This document shows, piece by piece, positions 37,726 through 46,900 of a DNA stretch of 64,000 nt (position 1 is the first letter of the stretch; each line of letters starts with the position of its first letter). The translations under genes and the position numbers were made by a program. The stretch comes from BRH-c54 sp965284565 (GTDB lineage: Bacteria > Bacteroidota > Bacteroidia > Flavobacteriales_E > Vicingaceae). Under the pieces are notes generated by a model. The model was not told the DNA's origin. It worked only from the letters and a program-made list of their open reading frames with translations, and did no database searches. Location: contig OZ260100.1 of NCBI GenBank assembly GCA_965284565.1, forward strand, positions 2,356,001 to 2,420,000, in the 5' to 3' direction.

Positions 37726-39678
37726 ATGAACATCAGCACAAAAATAATTTTACCAATAATAAGCGTACTATTTTTAATTAACTGTACGGTAGCACAACCA
37801 ACACTTAGTTCTGATAACAAAAAAGCAGTTAAACTTTACAACGAAGGAAAAGGATTGTATGATGCTCGTAATAATGATTTAGCAGAAGTGAAATTTTTAT
37901 TAGCCTTAGAAAAAGACCCTAACTTTGCTGAAGCAGCATTGTTATTGGCTTATGTCTATACCGAAAAAGCAAACTACGAGCAAGCTATCGTTTACTATAC
38001 CAAATCTATTGAAGCTAAATATGATCTGTTTCCAGAAGCACATGCTTCATTAGGAGCATTGCTTTTAAAGGTTGGAAAGTATGAAGAGGCTCAAAAATAT
38101 TTTAATAGCTACTTTACATTTACAGATGCACCATTAATGATGAAGCATTTAGCTAATGATGGTTTAAGAGATTGTGAGTTTGCTATTGAAGCACTTAAAA
38201 ATCCTGTTCCTTTTGAACCTAAAAATTTAGGAGAAGGGGTAAATTCAGAACTTCCTGAGTATTTTCCTGCTCTTTCTGCTGATGGAAAAACCTTGCTTTA
38301 TACTAGGAGATTAAACGATCCAAGTACACCAACAGGCTTTAATGAAGATTTTTTTGTAAGTTATTTTGATGGACATAATTGGAAGACTAGCATTAATGTG
38401 AAAGGAGTAAATAGTTATAACAATGAAGGTGCTCCAACACTTTCTGCAAGTGGTAATTTTTTAATTTTTACAATTTGTGCAGATTCTTATGAAGGTTACG
38501 GCAAAGGTAAAAATGGCTATGGAAGTTGTGATTTATTTTATTCTTTCAAATCAGGGAATGATTGGAGTTTTCCAAGAAATTTAGGAGAACCTGTAAATTC
38601 TAGAAACTGGGAAACACAACCCTCTTTTTCTTCCGATGGTAAAACTTTATATTTTATTAGAGGTTTCGGAAGAGGTCAAGATCGTCAACAAGATATTTAC
38701 ATGACAGAAATTCAAGTAGATGGTTCTTGGTCTAAACCTACACCTTTAAGTAAGGTTATTAATACTGCATCATCAGAAGAATCTGTTTTTATTCACCCTG
38801 ATGGAAGAACATTGTATTTTTCATCAGACGGACATCCAGGAATGGGAGGATTAGATATTTTTAAATCTACCAAAGATGAAAATGGAGAATGGACAACCCC
38901 TATAAATTTAGGTTACCCTATCAACACTCATGCAGATGAAAATAGTTTGCTAGTTAGTTCTGATGGAAAAACAGCTTATTTTGCTTCTGACAGAGAAGGT
39001 GGTTTGGGGAGTTTAGATCTATATCAATTTGAGTTACCTGAACATGCCAGAGCAGAAGAAGTAACGTATTTATCAGGTATTGTTTATGATGAAAGTAATA
39101 AAGATAAATTATCTGCCAAGTTTGAATTGATAGATGTTGAAACAGGAGAAGTGGCAGTAACTTCATTTTCAGATAGCAAAACAGGTAAGTATTTGGTTTC
39201 TTTACCTCCTAATAAAGAATACGCACTGAATGTTTCTAAAAAAGGTTATTTGTTTTATTCAGAGAATTTTAAATTAACTCACGGAACTTCTTACGAACCG
39301 TTTAAAAAAGACGTTCCTTTAAGTAGAATTGAGGCAGGAAAAGAAGTGGTGTTAAAAAATGTGTTTTTTGAAACAGCTAAATTCGATTTAAAACCAACAT
39401 CTAAAGCAGAGTTAAATAAATTAGTAACTTTTTTAGATGAAAATCCGAACTTAAAAATTGAATTGGGTGGACATACCGATAATGTTGGGAATAAAAAAGA
39501 CAATCAAATTTTATCGGACAATAGAGCAAAAGCAGTAAAAGATTATTTGGTAAGCAATGGAATTGATGCAACTAGATTGCTGACTAAAGGCTACGGAGAT
39601 ACTTCTCCTATTGCTGACAACGATACCGAGGAAGGAAGAGCGGAAAACAGAAGAACTGCTTTTAAAGTGGTTGAATAA
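37726..39678 (+). CDS. PorE-like TPR-PD40-OmpA outer-membrane-associated protein
   Basis: A 650-residue exported protein. A signal peptide ends near residue 23 (NCTVAQ; the Cys before it could instead be lipid-modified). TPR repeats span ~30-160 (EAALLLAYVYTEKANYEQAI). PD40/WD40-like beta-propeller blades span ~175-440 (FPALSADGKTLLYTRR, PSFSSDGKTLYFIRG, SVFIHPDGRTLYFSSDG, SLLVSSDGKTAYFASD). A carboxypeptidase-regulatory-like domain (~450-535) and an OmpA peptidoglycan-binding domain (~545-650, NVFFETAKFDLKP, GHTDNVG, NRRTAFKV) complete it. This order is the one described for PorE (PG1058), a T9SS component in Porphyromonas gingivalis. The T9SS assignment is inference because several paralogues share the layout. 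Confidence 0.88.
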   Translation: MNISTKIILPIISVLFLINCTVAQPTLSSDNKKAVKLYNEGKGLYDARNNDLAEVKFLLALEKDPNFAEAALLLAYVYTEKANYEQAIVYYTKSIEAKYDLFPEAHASLGALLLKVGKYEEAQKYFNSYFTFTDAPLMMKHLANDGLRDCEFAIEALKNPVPFEPKNLGEGVNSELPEYFPALSADGKTLLYTRRLNDPSTPTGFNEDFFVSYFDGHNWKTSINVKGVNSYNNEGAPTLSASGNFLIFTICADSYEGYGKGKNGYGSCDLFYSFKSGNDWSFPRNLGEPVNSRNWETQPSFSSDGKTLYFIRGFGRGQDRQQDIYMTEIQVDGSWSKPTPLSKVINTASSEESVFIHPDGRTLYFSSDGHPGMGGLDIFKSTKDENGEWTTPINLGYPINTHADENSLLVSSDGKTAYFASDREGGLGSLDLYQFELPEHARAEEVTYLSGIVYDESNKDKLSAKFELIDVETGEVAVTSFSDSKTGKYLVSLPPNKEYALNVSKKGYLFYSENFKLTHGTSYEPFKKDVPLSRIEAGKEVVLKNVFFETAKFDLKPTSKAELNKLVTFLDENPNLKIELGGHTDNVGNKKDNQILSDNRAKAVKDYLVSNGIDATRLLTKGYGDTSPIADNDTEEGRAENRRTAFKVVE

Positions 39679-39694
39679 CTAATAATCAGGAATC

Positions 39695-40576
39695 ATTACT
39701 AAATACCAGTTTTTCATATTAGCGATAGTATTTTCAGTAAGCAACCTATTGTTTGCTCAGCAAGATACTATCAATACTAAAAGATTAAAAACGGTTATTG
39801 TAGCAGAAACAGTTGGCTATACTGCTACAATGACTGGGCTTTATACGCTTTGGTATAAAGATGTTCCGAGTTCTTCGTTTCATTTTTTTAATGATAATGA
39901 CGAGTGGCTCCAAATGGATAAAATTGGTCATGGAGTTACAGCCTATTATGTTGGTTTTGCAGGTTATGAAGTTTTAAAATGGAGTGGAGTGAGTGAAAAA
40001 AAATCGGTATGGTATGGTGGAACGTTGGGGTTATTTCTTCTTACTTCCGTAGAAGTTTTTGATGGATACTCATCAGACTGGGGATTTTCTTGGGGAGATG
40101 TAGCTGTAAATACTGCCGGATCTGGATTTTTTATAGCCCAGCAATTGGCTTGGCAAGAGCAACGTATTTTACTTAAATATTCTTTTCACCAAACTGAATA
40201 TTCTGAAAAACGCCCAAACTTACTAGGTGAAAATTTAGCTCAAAATATGCTAAAAGACTACAACGGACAAACTTATTGGATGAGTGCCAATATAGCTTCT
40301 TTTTTAGGTGAAGAAAGTAAATTTCCAAAATGGTTGAATCTTGCTGTCGGTTATGGTGCTGATGGTATGTTAGGGGCATTTAATAACAATGTCTACCCAA
40401 ATATTGAGCGTCACCGTCAATTTTATCTTTCTTTAGATATTGATTTAACTCGCATAAAAACTAAAAGCAAATTTGCCAATACCGTGTTAGGAGCTTTTGG
40501 GTTTTTAAAATTTCCATTGCCTACTATAGAATTCAATAGTAATAGTACCACTAATTTTTATTGGTTATATTTTTAA
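39695..40576 (+). CDS. DUF2279 family protein with apparent ATT start
   Basis: The recognisable body (YKDVPSSSFHFFNDNDEWLQ, MDKIGHGVTAYYVGFAGYEV, EVFDGYSSDWGFSWGDVAVN) belongs to the DUF2279 family of predicted lipoprotein/outer-membrane proteins; it ends in aromatic WLYF. ATG or GTG starts do not exist upstream of the body. The only conventional option, TTG at 39749, would remove the signal peptide. Reading in frame from ATT 39695 gives TKYQFFILAIVFSVSNLLFA, a textbook signal peptide, with the in-frame stop TAA at 39683-39685 and AGGA at 39688-39691. Product ~293 residues. ATC at 39692 is an alternative start. Role unknown. Confidence 0.78.
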   Translation: MTKYQFFILAIVFSVSNLLFAQQDTINTKRLKTVIVAETVGYTATMTGLYTLWYKDVPSSSFHFFNDNDEWLQMDKIGHGVTAYYVGFAGYEVLKWSGVSEKKSVWYGGTLGLFLLTSVEVFDGYSSDWGFSWGDVAVNTAGSGFFIAQQLAWQEQRILLKYSFHQTEYSEKRPNLLGENLAQNMLKDYNGQTYWMSANIASFLGEESKFPKWLNLAVGYGADGMLGAFNNNVYPNIERHRQFYLSLDIDLTRIKTKSKFANTVLGAFGFLKFPLPTIEFNSNSTTNFYWLYF

Positions 40577-40593
40577 GATGTGTTTTTTAATTG

Positions 40594-41187
40594 TTATAGT
40601 TTCTTTAGGATTTCTAACACTTGAGGAATTACTAAATGTTCGTTATCATTTTTAATGATGAAATCTGCTTGAGCAATTAGTTTTTCTTCGGGGAGTTGTT
40701 TGTTCATTCTAGCAATAACTTCTTTTTCAGAAACATTATCTCGTTGCATTACTCGCTTAACTCTTTCTTTTTTTGGAGCAGTAACAACAATAACTTTATC
40801 AACTTGGTTAGCTGCTCCAGATTCAATTAAAATGGCAGCTTCTTTAATTAAAATAGAAGCTTGGTTGTTTTTGGTTACCCAATTTTCAAAAAGTGTTTTT
40901 ACTGCAGGATGAATAATGCTATTGAGTAGTTGGAGTTTTTCATCATTATTAAAAACAATACTGCCTAACGCTTTTTTATCAAGTTGATTTTGTTCGGTAT
41001 AAACATTTCCAAAATGCTTAATAATTTGTTGTTTTACTTCAGGAAGGGAATAAAGCTTTTTGGCTTCTTGATCGGAATTAAAAACAGGAATTTTTAAGGT
41101 GTAAAAAATTTCGGCAATGGTAGTTTTTCCACTACCAATGCCGCCTGTTAATCCAATAATAATAGGTTTGTTATTCGCTTTTTCCAT
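40594..41187 (-). CDS. coaE: Dephospho-CoA kinase
   Basis: Last step of coenzyme A synthesis: ATP-dependent phosphorylation of the 3'-OH of dephospho-CoA. The 197 residues show the P-loop GLTGGIGSGKTT (12-23), FNSDQEAKKLY in the CoA domain with the conserved Asp, and the lid region RVMQRDNVSEKEVIARMNKQ. Third gene of DUF1573-yajC-coaE, 26 bases after yajC. Convergent with the DUF2279 gene. Confidence 0.95.
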   Translation of the reverse strand: MEKANNKPIIIGLTGGIGSGKTTIAEIFYTLKIPVFNSDQEAKKLYSLPEVKQQIIKHFGNVYTEQNQLDKKALGSIVFNNDEKLQLLNSIIHPAVKTLFENWVTKNNQASILIKEAAILIESGAANQVDKVIVVTAPKKERVKRVMQRDNVSEKEVIARMNKQLPEEKLIAQADFIIKNDNEHLVIPQVLEILKKL

Positions 41188-41213
41188 AATAAAAGCAATA
41201 AAAATGGATGAAA

Positions 41214-41534
41214 TTAACTTTTCTCCATTTCTTCAGCTGAAAATTCTTTTGCTATAGCAGCTTTTTCAATTTTTAACCTGTTACCACCTTCAACTTCAAT
41301 AATTGCAGTTTCATCTTTCACTTCAACAATTTTTCCATGAATACCTCCTATGGTAACAATTTTGGCTCCTTTTTGCAGTGCTTCCCTAAATTTTTTAAGG
41401 TCTTTTTGTTTCTTCATTTGAGGTCTTATCATAAAGAAGTAGAATACTAGAAATATAAGACCAAACATTAGTATGGTTTGAAGTCCTCCGCCTTGTTCTC
41501 CTTCAGGAGATGCCATTAATAAAATTGTTTTCAT
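41214..41534 (-). CDS. yajC: Preprotein translocase subunit YajC
   Basis: A 106-residue single-pass inner-membrane protein that associates with SecDF. A short N-terminus precedes the transmembrane segment (~20-40, ILMFGLIFLVFYFFMIRPQM) and its RPQxK(K) boundary. The cytoplasmic domain contains LQKGAKIVTIGGIHGKIVEV. Typical size and motifs. Between the DUF1573 gene (27-base gap) and coaE (26-base gap). Confidence 0.95.
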   Translation of the reverse strand: MKTILLMASPEGEQGGGLQTILMFGLIFLVFYFFMIRPQMKKQKDLKKFREALQKGAKIVTIGGIHGKIVEVKDETAIIEVEGGNRLKIEKAAIAKEFSAEEMEKS

Positions 41535-41561
41535 TTTTTTAATTTATAATTGTAAATAATA

Positions 41562-42023
41562 TTATTTAGATGATGGAGCTAAAACTTCTCCTTTTAAAGC
41601 AATAACTACAGTGTTAGGGATAGTATTGGCTACTAAAGTAATAGTTTTATTTTGTAACCCTGATTTACCTTCAGAGTTAAAAACAACTTCAATTTCACCT
41701 TTTTCTCTTGGTTTAATAGGTTCTTTTGGCCATTGTGGTACGGTGCAACCACAGCTTCCTTGGGCAGAAGAAATAATTAAGTTACTTTTTCCTACATTTC
41801 TAAATTTAAAAACTGTTTTAACAGATTCACCTTGAGTAATCTGACCAAAGTCTTTTACTTCTTCTTCAAATTCAAAAAATGGTAAATTATCTTTATCAAC
41901 AGCAGCAGAATCTGATGCAGAGATTGGGTTATTAATTAAATCTGAAGTAATCTCACTTTCTTCGTTATTACCGCAAGCAAATAGAAGTGAACTAATTGCT
42001 AATACATAAAATAGTTGTTGCAT
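41562..42023 (-). CDS. DUF1573 lipoprotein
   Basis: A 153-residue lipoprotein: signal peptide with lipobox LLFAC (Cys17), then a ~100-residue Ig-like DUF1573 domain with FEEEVKDFGQITQGESVKTV, GSCGCTVPQWPKEPI and NTVVIALKGEV. The double-Cys GSCGCTVP motif is typical of the family and may bind metal; function is not established. In many Bacteroidota it precedes yajC and coaE, as here. The complement of 42059-42066 is TATATTTG, a likely -7 box about 35 bases before the start. Confidence 0.88.
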   Translation of the reverse strand: MQQLFYVLAISSLLFACGNNEESEITSDLINNPISASDSAAVDKDNLPFFEFEEEVKDFGQITQGESVKTVFKFRNVGKSNLIISSAQGSCGCTVPQWPKEPIKPREKGEIEVVFNSEGKSGLQNKTITLVANTIPNTVVIALKGEVLAPSSK

Positions 42024-42101
42024 GTGTACGTATTTAATATTATAATAATTTTAGTCGACAAATATACTTATTCCAAAAGGATGAGAAAGAGCTTAGAAAT
42101 A

Positions 42102-42135
42102 AAAAAGGTTATTTTTATGAAAAAATAACCTTTTT
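42102..42135 (-). terminator. Intrinsic terminator after the DUF2911 gene
   Basis: A perfect 15-bp stem (42102-42116 with 42121-42135, arm AAAAAGGTTATTTTT) and 4-base loop. Read on the minus strand it ends in TTTTTT. It lies 36 bases beyond the DUF2911 stop. Confidence 0.85.
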
Positions 42136-42171
42136 GTAAGCTGTGTTTGCTTTTGGTATAAACTTTTAAAC

Positions 42172-43032
42172 TTATTTATAGTTTTTTATAGCTTCTTCTA
42201 ACCTAGTTTTATAAGAAAAAGGTTTTCCGCTTTCTTTAGCACCTGCTTCACCTAATTCAATTGCTTTTTTTGCACTAGCAATAGCACCTTTGTTGTCACC
42301 TTTAGCGTGTAAAACATCAGCTTTTACCCAATAGGAGAACCAGTATTCTTGTGCTTTAATAGATTCATTAATCCAAGCTAATGCTTTGTCTAATTCCATA
42401 TTGTTGTCAGCACAATATTTAGCACAGTTTCTGTAAACACTAGCTTTGTTTTTATCAGTAACTTCAGCAATTGCAGTTTCAATGTTTTTCCATGCTTTAG
42501 CTTTTACATCTACATCAATTTTAAGTTCAATAAGTGTTTTATTCCAAGCTAATTGTAACATACCGTTTTCAATTTGTACATTTTCAAAAGAAAACTCCAT
42601 TGTTTCTTGGTGACAACCTTCTTTAGCTGCAACAGTTGCTGAAAAAATATCATTTTTTTCGTCATAACCTCCAGTACCCCAAGCATCGGTAGTTGTGTTA
42701 AAAACAACTTTCCATTCTTTTTCACCAGGGAAGGTAAACATAGCGTAAGTTCCTGCTTTCACTTCTTTTCCTTCTACTTTTACGTCATCAGAAAAAGTAA
42801 TAAGTGTGTTTAGGTTAGCACCAGTTCTCCAAATTTCATTGTAAGGAACTAATCCTCCAAAAATTTCTCTATCGTTAACATTTGGTCTGGAATAAACAAC
42901 AGTTACATCTGTTAAACCAATTTTTTGTTTTACTTCTGCTGATGAACTTGGTTTTGGTAAGTCTTGAGCATTTGCATTGTTAAAACATAAAGCACCTAGT
43001 AAAAATGTGCCTATAAGTGTAATTTTTTTCAT
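42172..43032 (-). CDS. DUF2911 exported protein
   Basis: A 286-residue exported protein: signal peptide 1-22 (FLLGALCFNNANA), then a DUF2911 domain (~25-170) with VVYSRPNVNDREIFGGLVPY, WRTGANLNTLITFSDDVKV, AGTYAMFTFPGEKEW and FSATVAAKEG. A C-terminal helical pair of TPR-like repeats (~205-280, ALAWINESIKAQEYWFSYWV) follows. DUF2911 is common in Bacteroidota and of unknown role. The complement of 43056-43063 is TATTTTTG, a possible -7 box. Confidence 0.88.
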   Translation of the reverse strand: MKKITLIGTFLLGALCFNNANAQDLPKPSSSAEVKQKIGLTDVTVVYSRPNVNDREIFGGLVPYNEIWRTGANLNTLITFSDDVKVEGKEVKAGTYAMFTFPGEKEWKVVFNTTTDAWGTGGYDEKNDIFSATVAAKEGCHQETMEFSFENVQIENGMLQLAWNKTLIELKIDVDVKAKAWKNIETAIAEVTDKNKASVYRNCAKYCADNNMELDKALAWINESIKAQEYWFSYWVKADVLHAKGDNKGAIASAKKAIELGEAGAKESGKPFSYKTRLEEAIKNYK

Positions 43033-43116
43033 AGTATTCTATTTTTTAGTTTGCTCAAAAATACGAAAAGATTAAGCGTCTTTTACTTTGATTAAGTGTT
43101 AATAAATTAGAAAAAG

Positions 43117-43266
43117 CTATAAAGCTCTTTTGGTAACATAAATTCTCCACCCGAAAATAGCCAATTGAAATTTTGAAGCTTTACTTAAGTCTAGTCTTCT
43201 TTTGGTGTAGCTTGGTAAAATAGCTTTGTTGATTTTAGCTAGTATTTTAAAACATGTTTTTTTCAT
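43117..43266 (-). CDS. Conserved 49-residue basic protein
   Basis: ATG (complement of 43264-43266) to TAG (complement of 43117-43119). The peptide begins MKKTCFKILAKINKAILPSY and ends WRIYVTKRAL; 14 of 49 residues are Lys or Arg. I recall a short family in flavobacteria with the pattern LDLSKASKFQ(L/M)AI that databases label 'SsrA-binding protein', although true SmpB is about 150 residues, so the label is doubtful. It sits in an otherwise unannotated 397-base gap. Its promoter and start are so close that the mRNA may be leaderless (see promoter entry). Confidence 0.78.
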   Translation of the reverse strand: MKKTCFKILAKINKAILPSYTKRRLDLSKASKFQLAIFGWRIYVTKRAL

Positions 43267-43270
43267 ATAG

Positions 43271-43298
43271 CAAAGATAGAAAAGTAATTTAAAAGCAA
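43271..43298 (-). promoter_or_regulatory. Promoter of the 49-residue gene (TTG-N17-TATCTTTG)
   Basis: On the minus strand, TTG (complement of 43296-43298), 17 bases, then TATCTTTG (complement of 43271-43278), matching both Bacteroidota promoter boxes at legal spacing. Only four bases separate the -7 box from the ATG, so transcription would begin at or near the start codon. Confidence 0.6.
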
Positions 43299-43333
43299 AA
43301 CCCCTAAGGTAATGATATACCTAAGAGGTTTTT
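43297..43333. terminator. Hairpin terminator between DUF3127 and the 49-residue gene
   Basis: AAAACCCCTAAGGTA (43297-43311) pairs with TACCTAAGAGGTTTT (43318-43332), 13 of 15 pairs, 6-base loop, with T- or A-runs on both sides. It would end leftward transcription from the DUF3127 gene and directly abuts the -33 box of the next promoter. Confidence 0.65.
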
Positions 43334-43429
43334 GTAGCTTACAGCTATTCGGGCTATTTCTTTGTTAGAGGATAGTTTAGGCCTCTTGAGTACTCTTTTG
43401 CAGAGATTCTAACTTTTAATTATCTTTAT

Positions 43430-43801
43430 TTAGAATGGTAAATCATCATTTTCATCTGATGGCATATCTTCAATAGATGGAGATGCAACAGCAGCTGGAG
43501 CACCATTTTGAGGGGCTGCATTTTCAGCAGCATTAATTCTCCAAGCATCTAAATTATGGTACCATTTACCATTAAATTCTCTAGAAGAAAGGTTAAAACT
43601 AACTTCTATTTCTTGACCAATATTAAAGTTGGATAACATGCTTAATTTGTCTTCTCCAAATAAACTAAAGCAAACATGAGGATTGTATTGATCTCCAGTA
43701 TCAATAACAAAACTTTGTTTTTTCCATTCTTTTCCTGCTTTACTTGTTCCTGATTCTAGATTTAAAATTTGTGCTAATTTTCCTTTAATACTAAGTGCCA
43801 T
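43430..43801 (-). CDS. DUF3127 OB-fold protein with SSB-like acidic tail
   Basis: A 123-residue protein: N-terminal OB-like domain (IKGKLAQILNLESGTSKAGK, EWKKQSFVIDTGDQYNPHVC, FNIGQEIEVSFNLSSREFNG), then an Ala/Pro-rich linker and the acidic tip SDENDDLPF. The tip is nearly identical to the C-terminal peptide of the true SSB in this window (ETDDLPF), which recruits repair and replication proteins. DUF3127 has no assigned role that I know; a single-strand DNA or partner-binding role is a reasonable inference. Divergent from the alpha-2-macroglobulin gene. Confidence 0.85.
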   Translation of the reverse strand: MALSIKGKLAQILNLESGTSKAGKEWKKQSFVIDTGDQYNPHVCFSLFGEDKLSMLSNFNIGQEIEVSFNLSSREFNGKWYHNLDAWRINAAENAAPQNGAPAAVASPSIEDMPSDENDDLPF

Positions 43802-43989
43802 AAATTGTGAATTTTTAATGATTAAAATTTTAATAAGTTACGAAGTTAATAATAACATATTTAAAAATCATGCAATTTAAGTATCCTTTTTTAACAAGTT
43901 TTACTTTAGGTAATTAAATTTTATGGAATATAATTTTTTGTTGCATCCAAAGGGAAAATCATTTAAAAACAACCAAAAAATATATTGTC

Positions 43990-46900
43990 ATGAAAAATCT
44001 AAAAATTAAATCCGTTAAAAGTTTGATGGTTGCTATTGTAGCTTTCGCAGCTTTAGGTTCATTTATTTCTATTTCGTTAACCAATGAATATAAAATGAAT
44101 GACTTTTTAAAATCATTAAAAACAAAATTGACTAATTTGAATAATGAATATCCAGAAGATAGGGTGTATGTACAATTAGATAAACCTCTGTATAAACCTG
44201 GGGAAACTATTTGGCTGAGTGCTTTTGTTAGAAATGCTTCAACAATGAAGGCTTCTGAAAAAAGTGATATTTTACATGTAGAACTCATCGATCCTAAAGG
44301 AAATGTGAGTCAAAAACACCAATTAATAGCACACAAAGGTAAAACCAATGCAGATTTTTTATTGGATGAAAATGTGATGGGCGGAATTTATAAAGTGAAA
44401 GCTTATACCAATTGGCAAAAAAATACCAACGACTTTTTTGAAAAAGAAATTCAAGTACAAAAAGTAGTGCTACCTCGTTTAAAAATGAAAATGGAATTTC
44501 TTAAAAAAGCTTATGGACCAGGAGATGAAGTAGTGAGTAAAATAGATTTACAAACATTAGAAAATCAGCCGTTATCAAATTATAATGTGAAATTCATTGT
44601 ACAATTAAATGGTCAAAAACTTACTGAAAGTAAATTAACAAGTGATAATGAAGGGTTGGCATATGTGAAATTTCAATTGCCAAATGAGTTAAAAACCAAT
44701 GATGGATTATTGAATGTGATGATAGATTATGAAGGAAGAATAGAAAGTATTTCTCGTTCCGTACCAATTATTTTAGGAAATATCGATTTAGGTTTTTATC
44801 CTGAAGGTGGAGATTTAGTAGATGGATTGATTTCTAAAGTGGCTTTTAAAGCATTGAATGAATTTGGTAAACCAGCCGATATTGAAGGCGTGATAAAAGA
44901 TAGTGAAGGAAATTCAGTAGCTCAATTTTCAAGTTTTCATAATGGTATGGGAGCATTTGAGTTGGAACCTAAAATTGGTAAAACGTATTACGCTCAAATT
45001 ACTAAACCTAAAGGGATAAATAAAAAATACGACTTGCCAAAAAGCTTAAAAAGAGGCTGGACAATGCAAGTGGACAAAAAAGAAGAAGCTACATTAAAAA
45101 TAAATATTCAATCAACAGAAACAGAAGTAATGTCTTTAGCTGCTCAGGTAAGAGGAGAAATTTATTTTGCAAGTGAAATAAATGTTGCTAGAGGAAAAAA
45201 TGTATTTGAAATTCCTGTTAAAGATTTTCCTATTGGAGTAGCTCAAATAACTTTATTTGATTCTAAAAATATTGAAAGAGCAGAACGTTTGGTGTTTGTA
45301 AATAAAGACAAAAAACTGAATATTTCTTTAAAAACAGATAAAACACAGTATTTGCCAAGAGAAAAAGTAAAAATGAACATTGAAGTAACCGATGAAAGAG
45401 GCTTACCTATGCCTGCTAATCTTTCTATAGCAGTAGTTGATGATAAATTATTGAGTTTTGCTGACGATAAATCGAGTAATATTTTGTCTTCTTTGTTGCT
45501 AGAAAACGATTTAAAAACCAAAATAGAAGAACCTCAATTTTATTTTAATGATAAAGAAACAAAAGCAGATGAAGCTTTAGATTATTTATTAATGACTGAT
45601 GGTTGGAGAAGGTTTACTTGGGAAAAAGTGATGACTGAAGATTTTCCTGCTATTCAATTTGAAGGTGAAAAAGCAATCATTAAAGGTAAGGTACTAAACA
45701 GACAAGGAAAACCTATTGCAAATGCTATAATTAAAAACATCCAAAATAAAAAAACATGTAAAACCAATGCTGAAGGTTATTTCTCTATTACCAATGAAGC
45801 ATTGTATCAACCAACTTATTATGAAGTTACGGCAAAAGACTTGACTAGACAAGGATTTACAGCGAGTAATTATACTCAAAACCACACGGTTTATTTATAC
45901 GATCCTAAAGAAATTTATAGTTATAGTAAATCAGTTAGAACCAAAAGAGCAAATGTGCCTGCTGCAGCTGTTGACATGATTGTTGTGGAAGAAGATATGA
46001 TGCAAGTGGATGAAATGGCATTAGATATGGAAGCAGAACAAGTTCAACAAAACATGGTGCCAGTAGAAGCTGATAGAAAAGCTCTGGCAAAAGATGATAA
46101 AAAGAAAGAAGCCGAAAAAATGGATTTAGATGAAGTAGAAATTGTAGGCAATGCACAAGGAATGGCTATTGCCAATCAATTGGTAGCTCAAGAGAAAAAG
46201 ATTATACCAAATGTTAACTATTACAGAGCTAGAGAATTTGCTGCTCCTAACTATGAAAATCAGCAAGAAGTAGAAGTAAGAACAGATTTTCGTTCTACTA
46301 TTTTTTGGGATGGAAATGTAGAAGTAGGCAACAACGGACAAGCTACTGTTGAGTTTTTTAACAGTGATGAAGTAACCTCATTTAGAACTATAGTGGAAGG
46401 TGTTGGAGTAGGCATGGTAGGAAGAGCTGAATATACTCACTTTACACAATTGCCATTTTCTATGACAGTTAAAGTACCTTCTCAAGTGGTTTTTGGTGAT
46501 AAAATTGAAATTCCACTTACGTTAAAAAATACTACTAACAAAGATGTAGTTGGAAATTTGTCAGTAACTTCTCCTAAAGGATTTAAAGTATTAAATGTTG
46601 AAACCGGTAGCCAGATGTTAGCGGCTAATACTACAAAAACTATTTACTTAAATTATGAAGTGTTGAACGAAATAGGTGAGGATAACCTAGAAATTAGCTT
46701 TAAAGCTAGTGGATTGAAGGATGCTTTTGTGCATCCTATCAAAATTGGGCCAAAAGGTTTTCCAGTATCTATTGCTTTTTCAGGACAAGATTTAAGTAAA
46801 ACGTATAGTGTTTCCCTTTCAGATGTGGTGGATGGTTCTTTACAAGCTTCTTTAACAGCTTACCCGAATGTGGTAAATGATTTAATGAAGGGAATAGAAA

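Noticed and set aside
43340..43429. Possible tRNA or small RNA in the gap right of the 49-residue gene
   Set aside because: No cloverleaf or T-loop (GTTCRA) pattern could be drawn.
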